Part shown: positions 37,115 to 49,361 of the stretch, one piece after another | How positions within the stretch are numbered: the first letter of the stretch is position 1 | Layout of the letters: every line of letters begins with the position of its first letter | Source of the DNA: JANMJD01 sp963847945 | Lineage (GTDB): Bacteria > Actinomycetota > Acidimicrobiia > Acidimicrobiales > Ilumatobacteraceae | NCBI GenBank assembly: GCA_963847945.1 | Contig: CAWKBX010000010.1 | Location: 115,967-179,966, forward strand | DNA length: 64,000 nt | Reading direction: 5' to 3' | Program-made: the position numbers and the translations under genes | Notes under the pieces: model-generated | Seen by the model: the letters and a program-made list of their open reading frames with translations, nothing else | The model's database searches: none | Told to the model about the DNA's origin: nothing

Positions 37115-38524
37115 GTGGCCTCGGAGCAGCGACCGCCGGAGCAGCGACCGCTGCGGCGGCGTTGCTGAGGAACGGCTCGGTGTTGCGATGCGACTGGCTG
37201 TCGCGCAGCAGCGGCAGCGATCCGCCGACGGTGTAGTAGCGACGTCCGGCGACGAGCAGCTCCTCGGCCGGGAACTTGGTGATCACCTCGCACCGGTGGC
37301 GGTGACGACGACCTCCTCCTCGATGCGGGCCGCGCCCCAGCCGTCGGAGGCCGGCCAGTAGGTCTCCAGGGCGAAGACCATGCCCTCCTCCAAGACCTCG
37401 GGATGGTCGAATCGACGTCAGCCGGGAGAAGATCGGCCGCTCCCAGATGCTCAGGCCCGACGCCGTGGCCGTACTGCAGGGCGAAGGCCGCCTCCTCGTC
37501 GGGGAAGCCGAACTCCTGCGCCGTCGGCCACACCTCGACGATGTCGGCGGTCGTGGCACCCGGGCTTGCACCAGGGCGATCGCCCGGTCCATGTAGCTGC
37601 GGCAGATCTTGTAGGCGTCCCGCTGGGCCCGCGAGGCGCTGCCCACCGCGAACGTGCGGTAGTAGCAGGTGCGGTAGCCCATGTGGCTGTGCAGGATGTC
37701 GAAGAACGCCGGGTCGCCGGGGCGGATGATCCGGTCGGAGAACACGTGCGGGTGCGGCGAGCAGCGCTCCCCGGAGATCGCGTTGACGCCCTCGACGTGC
37801 TCGGAGCCGAGGTCGTAGAGCACCTTGGCGACCAGGCCGACGCACTCGTTCTCCCGCACGCCGGGCTGCAGGAACTGGTACAGCGCCTCGTAGGCCGAGT
37901 CGACCATCGACGCGGCCTGGGTGAGCAGGCCGATCTCGTCGTCGGTCTTGATCCGCCGGGCTTCGAGGAACACCTGCTGGCCGTCGACGACCTGGATGCC
38001 GAGGTCCTGCAGCGCGAACAGCACGGCAGGCTCGATGATGTCGACGCCGATCGGCTGGCCGAGCAGCTCGTGGTCGCGCAGCACGCCGTAGATCTTCTGC
38101 GGCGACGTCCTCGGCCCGCTCGGCGCGCGGCGAGATCGCGCCGCGCAACGTCGAGATGCCCGGCCCGCGCGCCGTAGTGGAGGTGGTGGTCGTGGGCGTG
38201 GCCGTTGGCCGGCAGCTCGCATGGGCCTCGTCGAGCCACGGGGTGTGCAGCTGGTGGTGCCGGGCCGCCGAGCCGAAGTCCCACAGCACCGGGTTGCCGT
38301 TGCGCGGCAGCACGGCGAAGCGGATCATCTTGTCCATCGCCCACGTGCCGATGTGGGTCGCGGTCATGTAGCGGATGTTGTGGAAGTCGAACGTCAGCAG
38401 CGCGCCGAGATCGGACTTGTCCAGCTCGACCTTCAGCTTGGCCAGCCGCTCGCTCGCGCAGCCGGTCCATGTCGAGCCGGTTCTCCCAGTCGACGTTGGT
38501 CATTCCGTAGGTGGGCGAACCCAT
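37111..38524 (-). CDS. M24-family (Xaa-Pro peptidase/creatinase fold) protein, multiply frameshifted
   Basis: About 470 residues spread over three frames. N-terminus MGSPTYGMTNVDWENRLDMD, then MTATHIGTWAMDKMIRFAVL, the catalytic half KIKTDDEIGLLTQAASMVDS (near-identical reading RRIKTDDEIG), then GERCSPHPHVFSDRIIRPGD, FFDILHSHMGYRTCYYRTFA, LQYGHGVG, and near the end a Glu-rich ARIEEEVVVT (reconstructed). The second metal-ligand Asp expected 11 residues after FFD reads as Cys, so peptidase activity is doubtful. At least six indels; internal coordinates approximate. Confidence 0.7.
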
Positions 38525-38598
38525 CAGGTGCCTCCTTCGGTGCAGTAGGTTGCGGGTGTGCGAAGCGTCGCGGCGTGTCGTCGGTGATCGACTCGACG

Positions 38599-39146
38599 TC
38601 AGCCGAGGCGAGCTTCGATCTCGGCGAGCGACGGCCGGGTGCGCAGGTACTCGGCCGCAGCCGCGTCGCGCTCGTCCTTGAGGTAGTAGGCCATCTTCGA
38701 TGAGCTCGAGGGCCAGGCCGTCGGGGTCGCTGAAGTAGCACCCAGCGCCAGCCGGCGAGCGGGCCCTCGTCGACGACGTTGACGTCGGAGTAGAACACGA
38801 CGCCGTGCGCTTCGAGTTCGGCCTTCGTGGCGTGGACGTCGTCGACCGGAAGCACACGTGGGCGGCACCGAGGTAGTTGTTCGGCGCCGGCGTGGTGCTG
38901 TCGGCCGGGCGGTTGGCGTACTCGAGCAGCTCCAGTGTCGATGTGCGTCGGTCCGACCCAGAACGTCACCTGGCGCAGCTTGGCCCCGGGCACGCCGACG
39001 CCGTTCTCCAAGCTCGGGCCCTCGAACCACGGGGTCGGCTCGTTGGAGAAGTCAGCCCGAGGAGGTCGTGGTAGAAGTAGATCGACCGGTCGAGGTCACG
39101 CACGATCAGCCCGACGTGGTGGATCGCCTGCAGCTCGATGTGCCAT
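38599..39146 (-). CDS. VOC (glyoxalase/dioxygenase-like) family protein, multiply frameshifted
   Basis: About 180 residues over several frames. HIELQAIHHVGLIVRDLDRS opens a beta-alpha-beta-beta-beta module (first metal His), then FYHDLLGL, LRQVTFWVGPTHID, YFSDPDGLALELIE (second module, metal Glu) and the end EYLRTRPSLAEIEARLG at the TGA 38599. The start is uncertain (ATG 39146 needs an indel). It could be an isomerase, lyase or dioxygenase acting in the cluster's pathway. Confidence 0.65.
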
Positions 39147-39173
39147 GGCGTCCTCCTGGTCGTGGTGAGCGGC

Positions 39174-40249
39174 TCAGTCGGCGAGTGTCGGCGGACGAGC
39201 ACCTTGAGCTGGTCGCCCATCGGGTCGACGAGCACGTCGAAACCCTTGGTGACGACGTCCGCGAGTCGAGGTCTGGCGGTGACGGCCTTGCGAGACCGGG
39301 TACTTGCCCGAGGCGATCAGGCGGATGATCCGCGGCCAGTCGGTGATCAGGTAGCACCAGCTGCCGACTAGCTGATGTCGCTGCTCCGACAGCGCCATCG
39401 CGTCGAGCGTCGCCGGCTTGGTGTGCAGGCCGGTCTGCACGACCGTGCCCCGCGGGCGGGCGCTGGTGATGCAGGCGGCGAGGCCCGGGGTGCTGCCCGA
39501 GCACTCGACGCCGACGTCGACGCCGAGGCCGCCGGTGAGTCTGGGCGATGCAGCTCTGCGAAGCCACCTCGCGTCGGGTCGACGACCGGGCCGATGTCCA
39601 TCACCCGGGCCAGCGCCGCCCGGTTGGGGTTCGGCTCGGAGATGATCACCGTCGAGGCGCCGATGGCGCTGGCGTACATCGCCGACAGGATGCCGATCGG
39701 GCCGGCGCCGGTGACCAGCACGACGTCGCCGCCGCGCACCCCGGCGCGGTCGACGCCGTAGGCCGCGACGGACGGCCGGCTCGACGACCGCGCCCTCGAG
39801 GTCGCTGACACCTCGTCGGGCAGCACGGCGAGCTGGTACTCCTTGAGCACGGCGTACTGGCTCAGGCCGCCGGTCTCGGCGCTGAGGCCGGTGCAGGCGA
39901 AGCTGGATGCACAGATGCCCGAGCCCCTGGCGGCACCAGTGGCAGCGCTGGCAGACGATCGCCGGCATGATCGCGACCCGGTCGCCGACCTTCATGTCGG
40001 TGACGTCGAGCCGACCTCGACGACCCGGGCCGAGAACTCGTGGCCCAGCGTCTGCGGCAGCGTCGCGCCGGTCAGCGGGTGCGGCGTGACCGGCGTGACG
40101 ATCGGGCCGACCATGTACTCGTGCAGGTCGGTGCCGCAGATGCCGCACCACAGCACCTCGACGAGCACGTCGTCGGCATGATGGATCTCGGGGATGGCGA
40201 CCTCCTCGATGCGGATGTCGTGTTGTCCGTAGAACCGTGCGGCGCGCAT
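39174..40249 (-). CDS. Zn-dependent alcohol dehydrogenase (2,3-butanediol/sorbitol DH-like), multiply frameshifted
   Basis: About 355 residues. N-terminus MRAARFYGQHDIRIEEVAIP, zinc Cys in EVLWCGICGTDLHEYM, LPQTLGHEFSARVVEVG, then in other frames VGDRVAIMPAIVCQRCHWCR (structural zinc Cys cluster), VVLVTGAGPIGILSAMYASA and the end LVRPPTLAD at TGA 39174. The GPIVTPVTPHPLTG segment matches the butanediol-dehydrogenase type. At least six indels. Confidence 0.75.
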
Positions 40250-40308
40250 GGCATCGTCCTTTCGTGGGTCGTATCGGGCAGAAATGGGCGAGTAACGTGG
40301 CAGTCCGC

Positions 40309-41318
40309 TTACCGCGGACCTGGCTGTAGACGAGGGCGGCGGCGAGGATCAGCGCGCCCTGGAAGAAGTGCTCCCACGAGCTGGGTCAGGCCGAGGAAGG
40401 TCGCGCGTTGAGCACCTGGACCACCAGGCCGGCGCCGAGCAGCGTGCCGATGAACGTGCCGCGGCCGCCGAGGAGGCTCGTGCCGCCGAGCACGACGGCG
40501 GTGATGCTGCTGAGCGTGTAGCCGACGCCCTGGCGAGGGTCGCCGATGCCGAGCTGGGCGAGCAGCATGATCGCCCCCAGGCAGACGAACAGCGACGACA
40601 GCGACGTAGCCGGCGATGACGGTCGGGGCGACCTTCACGCCGACCTTGCGGGCCGACTCCTCGTCCGATCCGACGGCGCGCAGCCGGTGGCCCCACGCCG
40701 TACGGCGCAGGGCGAACTCCATCGCCACGGCGGCGACGACGAACACGATGAAGACGACCGGCACCGGGCCGACCTTGGTCTTGATCGCGTCGGTGACCGA
40801 CGCGATGATGATGCCGCCCGGGTTCGTCGCGCAGCAGGAAGCTGAACCCTTGCAGCGCGATGTACGTCGTCAGCGTCGCGGCCACCGGGGTGAACTTGGC
40901 GAATCTGATCAGTGACCCGTTCGCCGCGCCCGGTGGCGGCCGCCGCCGCAAACATGACGACGAAGCCCGAGTATCCACATCGGCGCAGACTTGTCGTCGT
41001 TCGACGAAGAACGAGCCGACCACCACCAGGAAGCCGGCGAGCGGTCCGACCGACAGGTCGATACCCCCGAGGAGCAGGGCGATGGTCTGGCCCGAGGGCG
41101 ATGAAGCCGAGCGCCGCGGTGGAGAACATCGACGGCGTTGATGTTGAAATCTGAGAGGTATCGGTCGTTCTTGCATGAAGATGAACGCACCGAGCGCGAG
41201 CATGACGACGGCCGAGGACGACCACCGGCGCATAGTCGCCCTGCATGAACCGCTGTCCGGCCGTCGAACCGGCCTGCTTGACGGTGCTGCACCGCCGAGC
41301 GGCGGTGCGCGTCGGCGC

Positions 41319-41322
<4 letters not shown>
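40309..41322 (-). CDS. CUT2-type sugar ABC permease, multiply frameshifted
   Basis: About 335 residues in several frames. QTIALLLGGIDLSVGPLAGF (RbsC signature), FAKFTPVAATLTTYIALQGF, ALRRTAWGHRLRAVGSDEES, ARKVGVKVAPTVIAGYVAVV (EAA-like loop) and SSITAVVLGGTSLLGGRGTF are all recognisable. Overlaps the ATPase stop as ATGA. Second permease of the same transporter as 44193-45216. Confidence 0.75.
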
Positions 41323-42807
<1,485 letters not shown>

Positions 42808-42903
42808 CACGTCTGGAGTCCTCGGTTGACGAGTTCGAGTGGTCTAAGGGAAATCAACCACCGGACACGCTTGGGGTGGCGCGACCCGGTGAGCGGAACC
42901 AGC

Positions 42904-42946
42904 GGTCCGGCCGGGTGCGTCGCAGTGCGACGAGCCCGGCCGGACC
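42904..42946 (-). terminator. Strong bulged hairpin between binding-protein and ATPase genes
   Basis: GGTCCGGCCGGG and CCCGGCCGGACC form a perfect 12-bp stem; inside, CGTCGC-AGT-GCGACG makes a further 6-bp stem. It lies 13 nt downstream of the binding-protein stop. No T-tract follows, so it may be an attenuating or RNA-stabilising element that keeps binding-protein mRNA in excess over the ATPase and permease. Confidence 0.6.
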
Positions 42947-42958
42947 AACGTTCAGCTG

Positions 42959-44097
42959 TCAGCCGACGAGCTTGTTCTGGGCCTCGCCGTCCATCTCGGC
43001 CGACAGGTAGATGGCGCCGGGGAGGTCCTTGCGGCAGGTCACCGGGCTCGGGGTGCTCGTGACCGAGTCCTCGAACAGGGTCGACGGGTAGATCTCTTCC
43101 TTCGGCGTCTGACCACCGGTGGCGAGCGCAACGGCCCACTGGACCGCGAGGCGGGCGTGGTCGTTCTGCGTCGAGATCGTCATCAGCTTGAAGTCGGGGT
43201 TCTTGGCCTTGTGGTCCTCCCAGAAGCACGACAGGGCGTTGCCGTCCGAGGTGGCCAGCGCCGGGATCGAACGACCGCTCTTCTCGAACTCCGGCAGGGC
43301 GCCGACGAGCGAGGGACCGAAGTCCGAGACGATGACATCGATCTTCGGGTTCTTGGCGATCGCCGCGGTCAGCACCTTCTGGGTCTCGGCCGGATCCCAA
43401 CCTGTCGGGGCGAACGGCTGCTCACCGATCATCGTGTACTTGCCGGTCGGGCCGAGGACCTTGGCGAGGCCTTCGGCCTCGAGCACGCCCTGGCTGTTGC
43501 CCGCGGGACCCGAGAGCATCAGCACGTTGCCACCATCGGGCAGGTTCTTGATGATCCACTGGCCCCACAGCTCGCCGGCCTGACGGAAGTCGGAGTCGAT
43601 GAACATGTCGTAGTCCGTGCCGGCGGTGCCACCGGGGTCGACGCGGTAGGGAACCGTGACGACCTTGGCCTCGATATGCCTTCTTCAGCGTCGGGAAGGA
43701 TGGCCTCGCCGGCATCGGGGAACACGACGAGGGCGTTGACGCCCTTGGTGACCATGCCCTGGATGTCGGAGATCGCCTTGTGCGGTGTCGCCCTGGCCGT
43801 CGGCGTACTCGAGCTTGGTGACGCTCGGGCACTTCTCTGCCTCGTTGCGGCCGCGGCCGTGGTGACGAGCCGCCAGCTGTTGCCGCCGAAGCCGTCGGTG
43901 AAGCCGAGGGTGATCTTCTTGTCACCGCACCATGCGGGTGCGCCGCCGGCGGCCGGCTCAGCGGCCGGGGCCGCGGTGGCAGCCGGATCGGCGGCCGGTG
44001 CTTCGGCCGTCTTCGAGCTCCCGCAGGCGGCGAGAACGAGGACGAGTCCCAGTCCTGCCGCTCCGAGGTTGCGGGTCGTAGTGTGCTTCGTACGCAT
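42959..44097 (-). CDS. Periplasmic-type sugar-binding lipoprotein (CUT2), frameshifted
   Basis: About 378 residues. MRTKHTTTRNLGAAGLGLVL then VLAACGSS is a lipoprotein signal with lipobox LAAC, followed by an Ala/Pro/Glu-rich tether. CGDKKITLGFTDGFGGNSWR starts the Peripla_BP fold; MVTKGVNALVVFPDAGEAIL, DFRQAGELWGQWIIKNLPDG and IDVIVSDFGPSLVGALPEFE follow. Indels near 43678, 43787 and 43843. The ligand is unknown, presumably a sugar or polyol handled by the cluster's dehydrogenases. Confidence 0.8.
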
Positions 44098-44166
44098 GTG
44101 TTCGGTCCTTCCAATGATGTGATTGCTGATCCCGTCATGGCGTGAACGGGAGTTCTTCTGGTGTCA

Positions 44167-44184
44167 CCGATGGCAGACCATCGG
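44167..44184 (-). terminator. Short hairpin after the permease gene
   Basis: CCGATGG-CAGA-CCATCGG, perfect 7-bp stem with a 4-nt loop, 9 nt after the permease stop and before the binding-protein gene. No T-tract. Possible weak terminator or processing element. Confidence 0.4.
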
Positions 44185-44192
44185 CCGACGGG

Positions 44193-45216
44193 CTATGCCG
44201 TGACCGGTGCTGGTCGGCTGGCCGTTGCGCCGAATCGCCGCTTCACGGCGTTCCAGTCGACGGTGTATAGGGCGACACCGACCGCCAGTGCGGCGGCCTC
44301 CACCAGGGTTCGAACGGCGAATGAGACGCCGAGGGCGAGCACGAACTGTTCGAGTTGACTGAGGAAGAGGGCCGCCACGGCGGTGGCGACGAGATTGCCG
44401 CGACCGCCGAGCAGGGATGTGCCACCAAGCACGACGGCGGCGACCGAGGGGATGAGATAGGCGTCACCTTGGAAGGCGGTGGGCTGCGTCACGATGCCCG
44501 CGAGCAGGACGCCGCCCATCCAGTAGAGAATCTGTGCCCAGACATATGCACCGATGCGGTGCCGGAAGATCTTCAGCCCCGACGTTGCGGCAGCCACCGG
44601 GTTGGCACCGATCGCCTCGAACCGACGCCCGCCAACGGTCGCCTTGACCGCTACGGCAGTAACGGCGGTTGCGGCGACGGCGAAGAACACCGAGTTGGGA
44701 ATGCCGAAACTCAGCCCGCCAGCGATGTTGTGCAGTCGCTCCGGTCGTGATTCGCGGCGTGCCGCCGGAAATGGCGAAGACCAGCGCATACAACAACGAG
44801 TTGGTGCCCAGCGTGGCGACGATGGCGTTCAATCCGAGTCGGCCGACGAGCAACCCGTTGGCAAGACCGGCGAGAATCGAGACCACCAAGGCGAGCAACA
44901 CGGCACCGAGCAGCTTGGAGTTGTCGCCGGCCGGTTCGTGGGTGCAGATCACTACGACGAGCGAGAAGGCACCGGGGATCGAGAGGTCGATGCCGCCCTG
45001 TTGGATGACCAGGTTCTGGCCGAGCGCGACGATGGCCAGCACGGCGGCGAACGGCAGCATGCCGAGAATCGCTCCCTTGCTGACGCTGGTACGAGCGAAG
45101 ACTGCACCAGCAAGGAACAGCAGGATCACGGCAACGAGGACGGTCGACAGGCCACGTGACAGCGATCGACGGCTGGTGTCCAACCGCTTCGATTCCGCTT
45201 GTCGTTCCTGATTCAT
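44193..45216 (-). CDS. CUT2-type sugar ABC permease, one frameshift
   Basis: About 341 residues. ATG 45216 (MNQERQAESKRLDTSRRSLS). GQNLVIQQGGIDLSIPGAFS, GRLGLNAIVATLGTNSLLYA, then after an indel near 44755 GLSFGIPNSVFFAVAATAVT, RRFEAIGANPVAAATSGLKI and AAVVLGGTSLLGGRGNLVAT. Ten or so membrane helices. First transporter gene of the operon; paired with the permease at 40309-41322. Confidence 0.82.
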
Positions 45217-45281
45217 AGCTCCCCCGAGCGACTCGTACACCTCATCAAGCCGATGACATCGACAGGAAGTGTGCAGTGAGC

Positions 45282-45309
45282 GTGAACTCAGACTTTACAC
45301 GTGGTTCAC
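45282..45309. promoter_or_regulatory. Inverted repeat and ACTTTACAC element upstream of the ABC operon
   Basis: GTGAAC (45282-45287) and GTTCAC (45304-45309) form an inverted repeat with centres 22 bp apart; ACTTTACAC lies between them (45292-45300). The same 9-mer occurs at 50243-50251 and a close variant at 48426-48434. It lies 66-94 nt upstream of the permease start. Candidate operator for the cluster regulator. Confidence 0.4.
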
Positions 45310-45394
45310 ACTTTTGGCAAGAATGTTCAGTATGAGTTCCGGTCGGGCGAGCGGCGTCACGGTACCGACCCCCGCCGCACTCGACGGTGTCGAG

Positions 45395-46306
45395 CTATGC
45401 CGAGGCCGGAAAGTCCGGCGTTTGACCGAGGTAGCGGTACAGCGCAGCCATGTCTTGGCCCTGGTAGCCGGCATCACAGGCGGCCGCGACCTCGCTCTGG
45501 ACCGCTCTCGTCGAGAGCGCGGCGACGTCGAGTCGATCGGCTTGATCGGTGATCAAGGCCAAGTCTTTGCCGACGAGTTCCAGACTCATTGCCACGGGAA
45601 GTCCGGAGTTCAGGAATGCTGCGCGCTTGTACTGAACAAACGGCGCTCCAATGACGCTGGCCTGAAACACGTCGTACGCCGCGGCCGGATCGATGCCGGA
45701 GCGGGAGGCGAGCACAAGTCCTTCGCTGACTGCCGCGTTCAGATCGTGGACGATCAGGTTGACGGCCAATTTCATCGCCTGGCCGGTGCCGGCGTCGCCA
45801 ACGTGGATGACCTGCTTGGCGAATGCTCCGAAAACCGGCGCCACCGCGGCGACATCGTCGGGGCGGCCACCGGCCATGATCAGCAACTGGCCGGCGTCGA
45901 CTGTCGGCACGCTGCCCGACACGGGAGCATCGACAAAAGAACACCCCGCGTTGGAGATCGCCGCGTCGAGGGCGTGCGCGGCAGGCACGCCGCTGGTGCC
46001 CATGTCGCAGACGATCGCGCCAGGAGTCAGCGCCGCCAACACGTCGGGGCTGAGCAGCACCTGCTCGGTCACCACCCCGCTGGCCAACATCGACACGACG
46101 AATTCGGCCCCGGCGACTGCGTCGGCCGCGTCGGTAGCGATGCGGACGGAACCCGACGTGGGTTCGGCGGTGCGAATTTGTTCGACAACCTGCTTGGTCG
46201 CGGCCGGGCTACGGTTCCAGACGACGACGGCATGACCAGCGGCGACGAGCTTGCGGGCCATCGCCGCGCCCATCCGCCCCATGCCCAGGACGGCGACGTC
46301 AGCCAC
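45395..46306 (-). CDS. 3-hydroxyisobutyrate dehydrogenase-family oxidoreductase
   Basis: 303 residues, intact. Start GTG 46306 (ADVAVLGMGRMGAAMARKLV, the Rossmann GxGxxG) gives an 8-nt overlap with the upstream gene; a longer start has no family similarity. FVDAPVSGSVPTVDAGQLLI is the substrate motif, and the catalytic Lys is in GQAMKLAVNLIVHDLNAAVS. Oxidises a beta-hydroxy acid with NAD(P). Substrate unknown. Confidence 0.87.
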   Translation of the reverse strand: MADVAVLGMGRMGAAMARKLVAAGHAVVVWNRSPAATKQVVEQIRTAEPTSGSVRIATDAADAVAGAEFVVSMLASGVVTEQVLLSPDVLAALTPGAIVCDMGTSGVPAAHALDAAISNAGCSFVDAPVSGSVPTVDAGQLLIMAGGRPDDVAAVAPVFGAFAKQVIHVGDAGTGQAMKLAVNLIVHDLNAAVSEGLVLASRSGIDPAAAYDVFQASVIGAPFVQYKRAAFLNSGLPVAMSLELVGKDLALITDQADRLDVAALSTRAVQSEVAAACDAGYQGQDMAALYRYLGQTPDFPASA

Positions 46307-47347
46307 GGGGATCGACCAGGATCTTGCCTGTGGCCTGGCCATTCACCAGTCGCTCGAACCCGGCGGCGACCACATCGTCCAGCGGCACGACCTGATCGAG
46401 GAGCAGGGCCGACAACGGCCGAGCGGTGAGCAAGTCCAATGCCTGGGGCAGGTCGTGATCGCAGACGTGGGCGACGGTCGTCTTCACATCGACCTCGCGC
46501 AGCACCACATCGGCCAACTCCAACGGCTGAGGCGTGCGGTTCAGACCGACCAACATGACCGTGCCGCCGCGCATCGCCAACGACAGCGCCCGCGCCGCCG
46601 ATCCGTTGACCCCGGCCGTCTCGAACACCACATCGGCACCGGACGGCACCAAGTCACGGATGTCAGCGGGCGTGATGTCGGGGGCGATCTTGACGATCTC
46701 GGTGGCCCCGAGCCGGCGAGCCACCTCGAGTCGACCGTCGTCGACGTCCATCGCGATGATCGCCCCGCGATGCCCGGCGAGCGCAGCGCAGATGAACGAG
46801 CCGATCGCCCCGACCCCGAGGAGCACGACGGTGTCGTCGGGCTGCACTCCGGAGCGCGATGCGGCGTGCAGGCCGACGGCGAGCGGCTGGGCCAGGGCCG
46901 CGTCGAGGTCGGCGCAGCCGTCGACGATCTCCCGACACGTCGGTGCCGGGGCGGCAACGTACTGGGCGAGTCCGCCATGGATGCTGAGACCGAGGGTGTA
47001 GTACCGCTCGCAGAGGTTGGTCCGTCCGGCGCGGCACCACTTGCAGGTTCCGCACGACACGCCGGCCCCGCAGGCGACCCGTTTGCCCTTCCAGGCCGTG
47101 GCATCGGCTCCGGCATCGACCACGGTGCCGATGAACTCATGACCGAGCACCGTCGGACCCTGATGGCCGCTACCCGGATGACGGGCGGTCAACGGCACCA
47201 TTCCGACGCCCTTGGTGAACTCGCTGGCGTCGGTGCCGCACAGTCCGTTGTAGGCAACCTCGATCACCACATCGTCGCGGTACAGCCCGGGTCGGGCACG
47301 TCCTCAACCCGTAGGTCGTGGGCTCCGTGGAGCACTCCTGCTCGCAT
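46299..47347 (-). CDS. Zn-dependent alcohol dehydrogenase, one frameshift
   Basis: About 349 residues. ATG 47347 (MRAGVLHGAHDLRVEDVPDP) is in one frame; a missing base near 47289 moves it to DDVVIEVAYNGLCGTDASEF (catalytic Cys). GPTVLGHEFIGTVVDAG, CGAGVSCGTCKWCRAGRTNL (structural zinc) and VLLGVGAIGSFICAALAG (NAD site) follow. One-base overlap with the gene upstream. Confidence 0.83.
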
Positions 47348-47363
47348 CAGTGGCCCGGGCGCG

Positions 47364-48344
47364 CTAGCTGGCGTCGGAGGTCATGTGGACCTTGACCTGC
47401 GAATGATCGCTGATCACGGTGGCCATCGCCTTGTCGGCATCGGCCAACTCGAAACGTGTGGTGACCATCGGCGACAGGTCGAGACCCGTTGCGCGACAGG
47501 AAGGCGATCGTCTGCGGCCACACGCCCGGCGAGCCGATCGTGCCGCGGATCTCGAGCTCCTTGGACTGGATCAGGCCGAGCGCCGCCGGACCCTGACCGC
47601 CGACGTCGATGCCGATGTAGACCAGCCGGGCCCGGAACGCGGCGACCTCGAGAGCGGTGGCCATCGCCGCGAGCTTGCCAGTGGCCTCGAAGACCACGCT
47701 GGCCCCCTTGCCCTCGGTGAGCTCACGTACGGTCTCGGGAGCGTCAGTCGTGAACGGGTCGAACGCCGCCTCGGCCCCCACCGACACGGCAAGATCCCGC
47801 CGCGCCGCCGAGGGTTCGAGCACGGTGACGTGGGCTCCCTTGGCTGCGGCCGCGGCGATGGTGCCGAGCCCGATCGGGCCGGCGCCGAGGACCACGACGT
47901 GGTCGCTGGCGTCGAGGTTGTCGGCGCGCAAGGTCGCGTAGTAGCCGCAGCTGAACGGCTCGACGAGCGCGCCTTGGGTCCAGGTGAGGTTGTCGGGAAT
48001 GCGGTGCAGCCAAGAGTCCTTGCAGACGAAGAACTCGGCCGCCGCCCCGCTGATGCTGAACCCGAAGTGCTCCACGCCGATCACGCACTCGCCCACGACG
48101 CGGTCGCCCGGGGCCCACTGGGTGACCTTCTTGCCGACGGCCATCACCTCGCCGGCCCACTCGTGGCCAGGGATGATCGGGTACTGGAACGGGATGATGT
48201 AGCGCCCGGCCGAGCAGGTCGAGATCGGAGTGGCAGACGCCGACGCTGCGGCTGGCGATCGAGCACCTCGTCGTCGTTGATCTCGGGCACTTGCAGGTCA
48301 CTGACCGCGTATTCGTCAGGCTGAAGGAACTGCAGAGCGTGCAT
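47364..48344 (-). CDS. Zn-dependent alcohol dehydrogenase, about three frameshifts
   Basis: About 326 residues. MHALQFLQPDEYAVSDLQVP, an expected catalytic-Cys motif VGVCHSDLDLLG, then GDRVVGECVIGVEHFGFSIS, NLTWTQGALVEPFSCGYYAT and VVVLGAGPIGLGTIAAAAAK. Indels near 48260, 48215 and 47487; the end reads VHMTSDAS before TAG 47364. It lacks an obvious structural-zinc Cys cluster. First gene of the catabolic operon downstream of the XRE regulator. Confidence 0.78.
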
Positions 48345-48448
48345 CCGAGGACCCCTTATGTCAGTCAGAGCAACGTCACAACGACGAGACCCGGGTGCAG
48401 AGGCAACCGCCTCGACGTTCCCCTGGTGTTAAGTGACGGTACCACCGA

Positions 48449-48481
48449 CCTGTTGCAAGCGTCAAGAAGCACGCTAACAGG
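48449..48481 (-). terminator. Bulged hairpin after the XRE regulator gene
   Basis: CCTGTT...AACAGG outer arms and AGCGT...ACGCT inner arms with a 3-nt bulge, starting 3 nt after the regulator's stop. Likely transcription terminator separating it from the dehydrogenase operon. Confidence 0.4.
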
Positions 48482-48483
48482 CT

Positions 48484-49306
48484 TTAGCGGATGCTGATCG
48501 AAGACGCACCAGATGCCGACGCGCGGGCACGTCGCCGAGGTTGCGGAACAGGTGGGGAATCGAACAGTCGAAGCCGAGGGCCTCGCCGGCATGGACGATG
48601 GTCGACTCGAAGCCGACGGTGACTTCGAGCTCACCTTCCAACAGGTACCCGCACTCGTACGCCGGCGTGCCGCAGCATGCGGTCGTTGTTCGTCGAGCTG
48701 CTCCCGGGGGGATACACGATCTCGATGAAGTCGAGACCGTGCCCGACGCTGGCGGCCAACTGCTCCCAGACGACACCGCTGTCCATCACCAGCCGCGAGC
48801 GACTGCCCGGTCTGGTCACCGAGAGCCGACGCGTGCCTAGCTCGACGTTCCACAGCCTCAGCGGGCGAGCCGAGGTCGGATCGGCTGACCGGCTCCCGGC
48901 CGCCATTCACGCCGCAGTCGCCATTGCCGCTTCCGTTACCGCTTGCGGGCGGTCGACGCCCATTGGTGCCGGCGGGCTTCGTCACTCGGGCAGCTGCACC
49001 GCCGATCTGATCCTGGTCGCCCCGTGCGGCGCAGCCGCGGCGCGGTCGGCCGGTTCGAACAACTCGTCCATCGAGACGTTGAGCAGTTGGGCCAAGCGAG
49101 TACAGCGTGGCCACCGACGGGCGCGATCGATCGTTCTCCAATTGCGAGACGAACGACGGCGAAACCCCCAGCTCGCGGGCAACCGCCCGCAGCGACAGAC
49201 CCGACCGCACCCGGACCTCGCGCAATCGGGCCCCGAGATTGACGACCTCGTCGCCGGAGCCGGTCGGCTGCTCCACCTCTCGACCACTCACCCGTGCCTG
49301 GGCCAT
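48484..49306 (-). CDS. XRE-family regulator with C-terminal cupin, several frameshifts
   Basis: About 270 residues. N-terminal HTH: LGARLREVRVRSGLSLRAVA, RELGVSPSFVSQLENDRSRP, SVATLYSLAQLLNVSMDELF. Middle and C-terminal cupin: FIEIVYPPGSSSTNNDRMLR, AYECGYLLEGELEVTVGFES, TIVHAGEALGFDCSIPHLFR. Indels near 49098, 48910, 48675 and 48520; the end reads SGASSISIR before TAA 48484. A ligand-sensing regulator; as the only regulator gene in the 34-51 kb cluster it probably controls it. Confidence 0.8.
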
Positions 49307-49361
49307 TCTCACACCAACTCCTCTATATCGAACCTGTCCACCAGGCATGATCATGCGGATA

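Noticed and set aside
37111..38524. M24 gene as the DMSP lyase dddP
   Set aside because: The fold family matches, but the motifs I can read do not resemble DddP closely enough.
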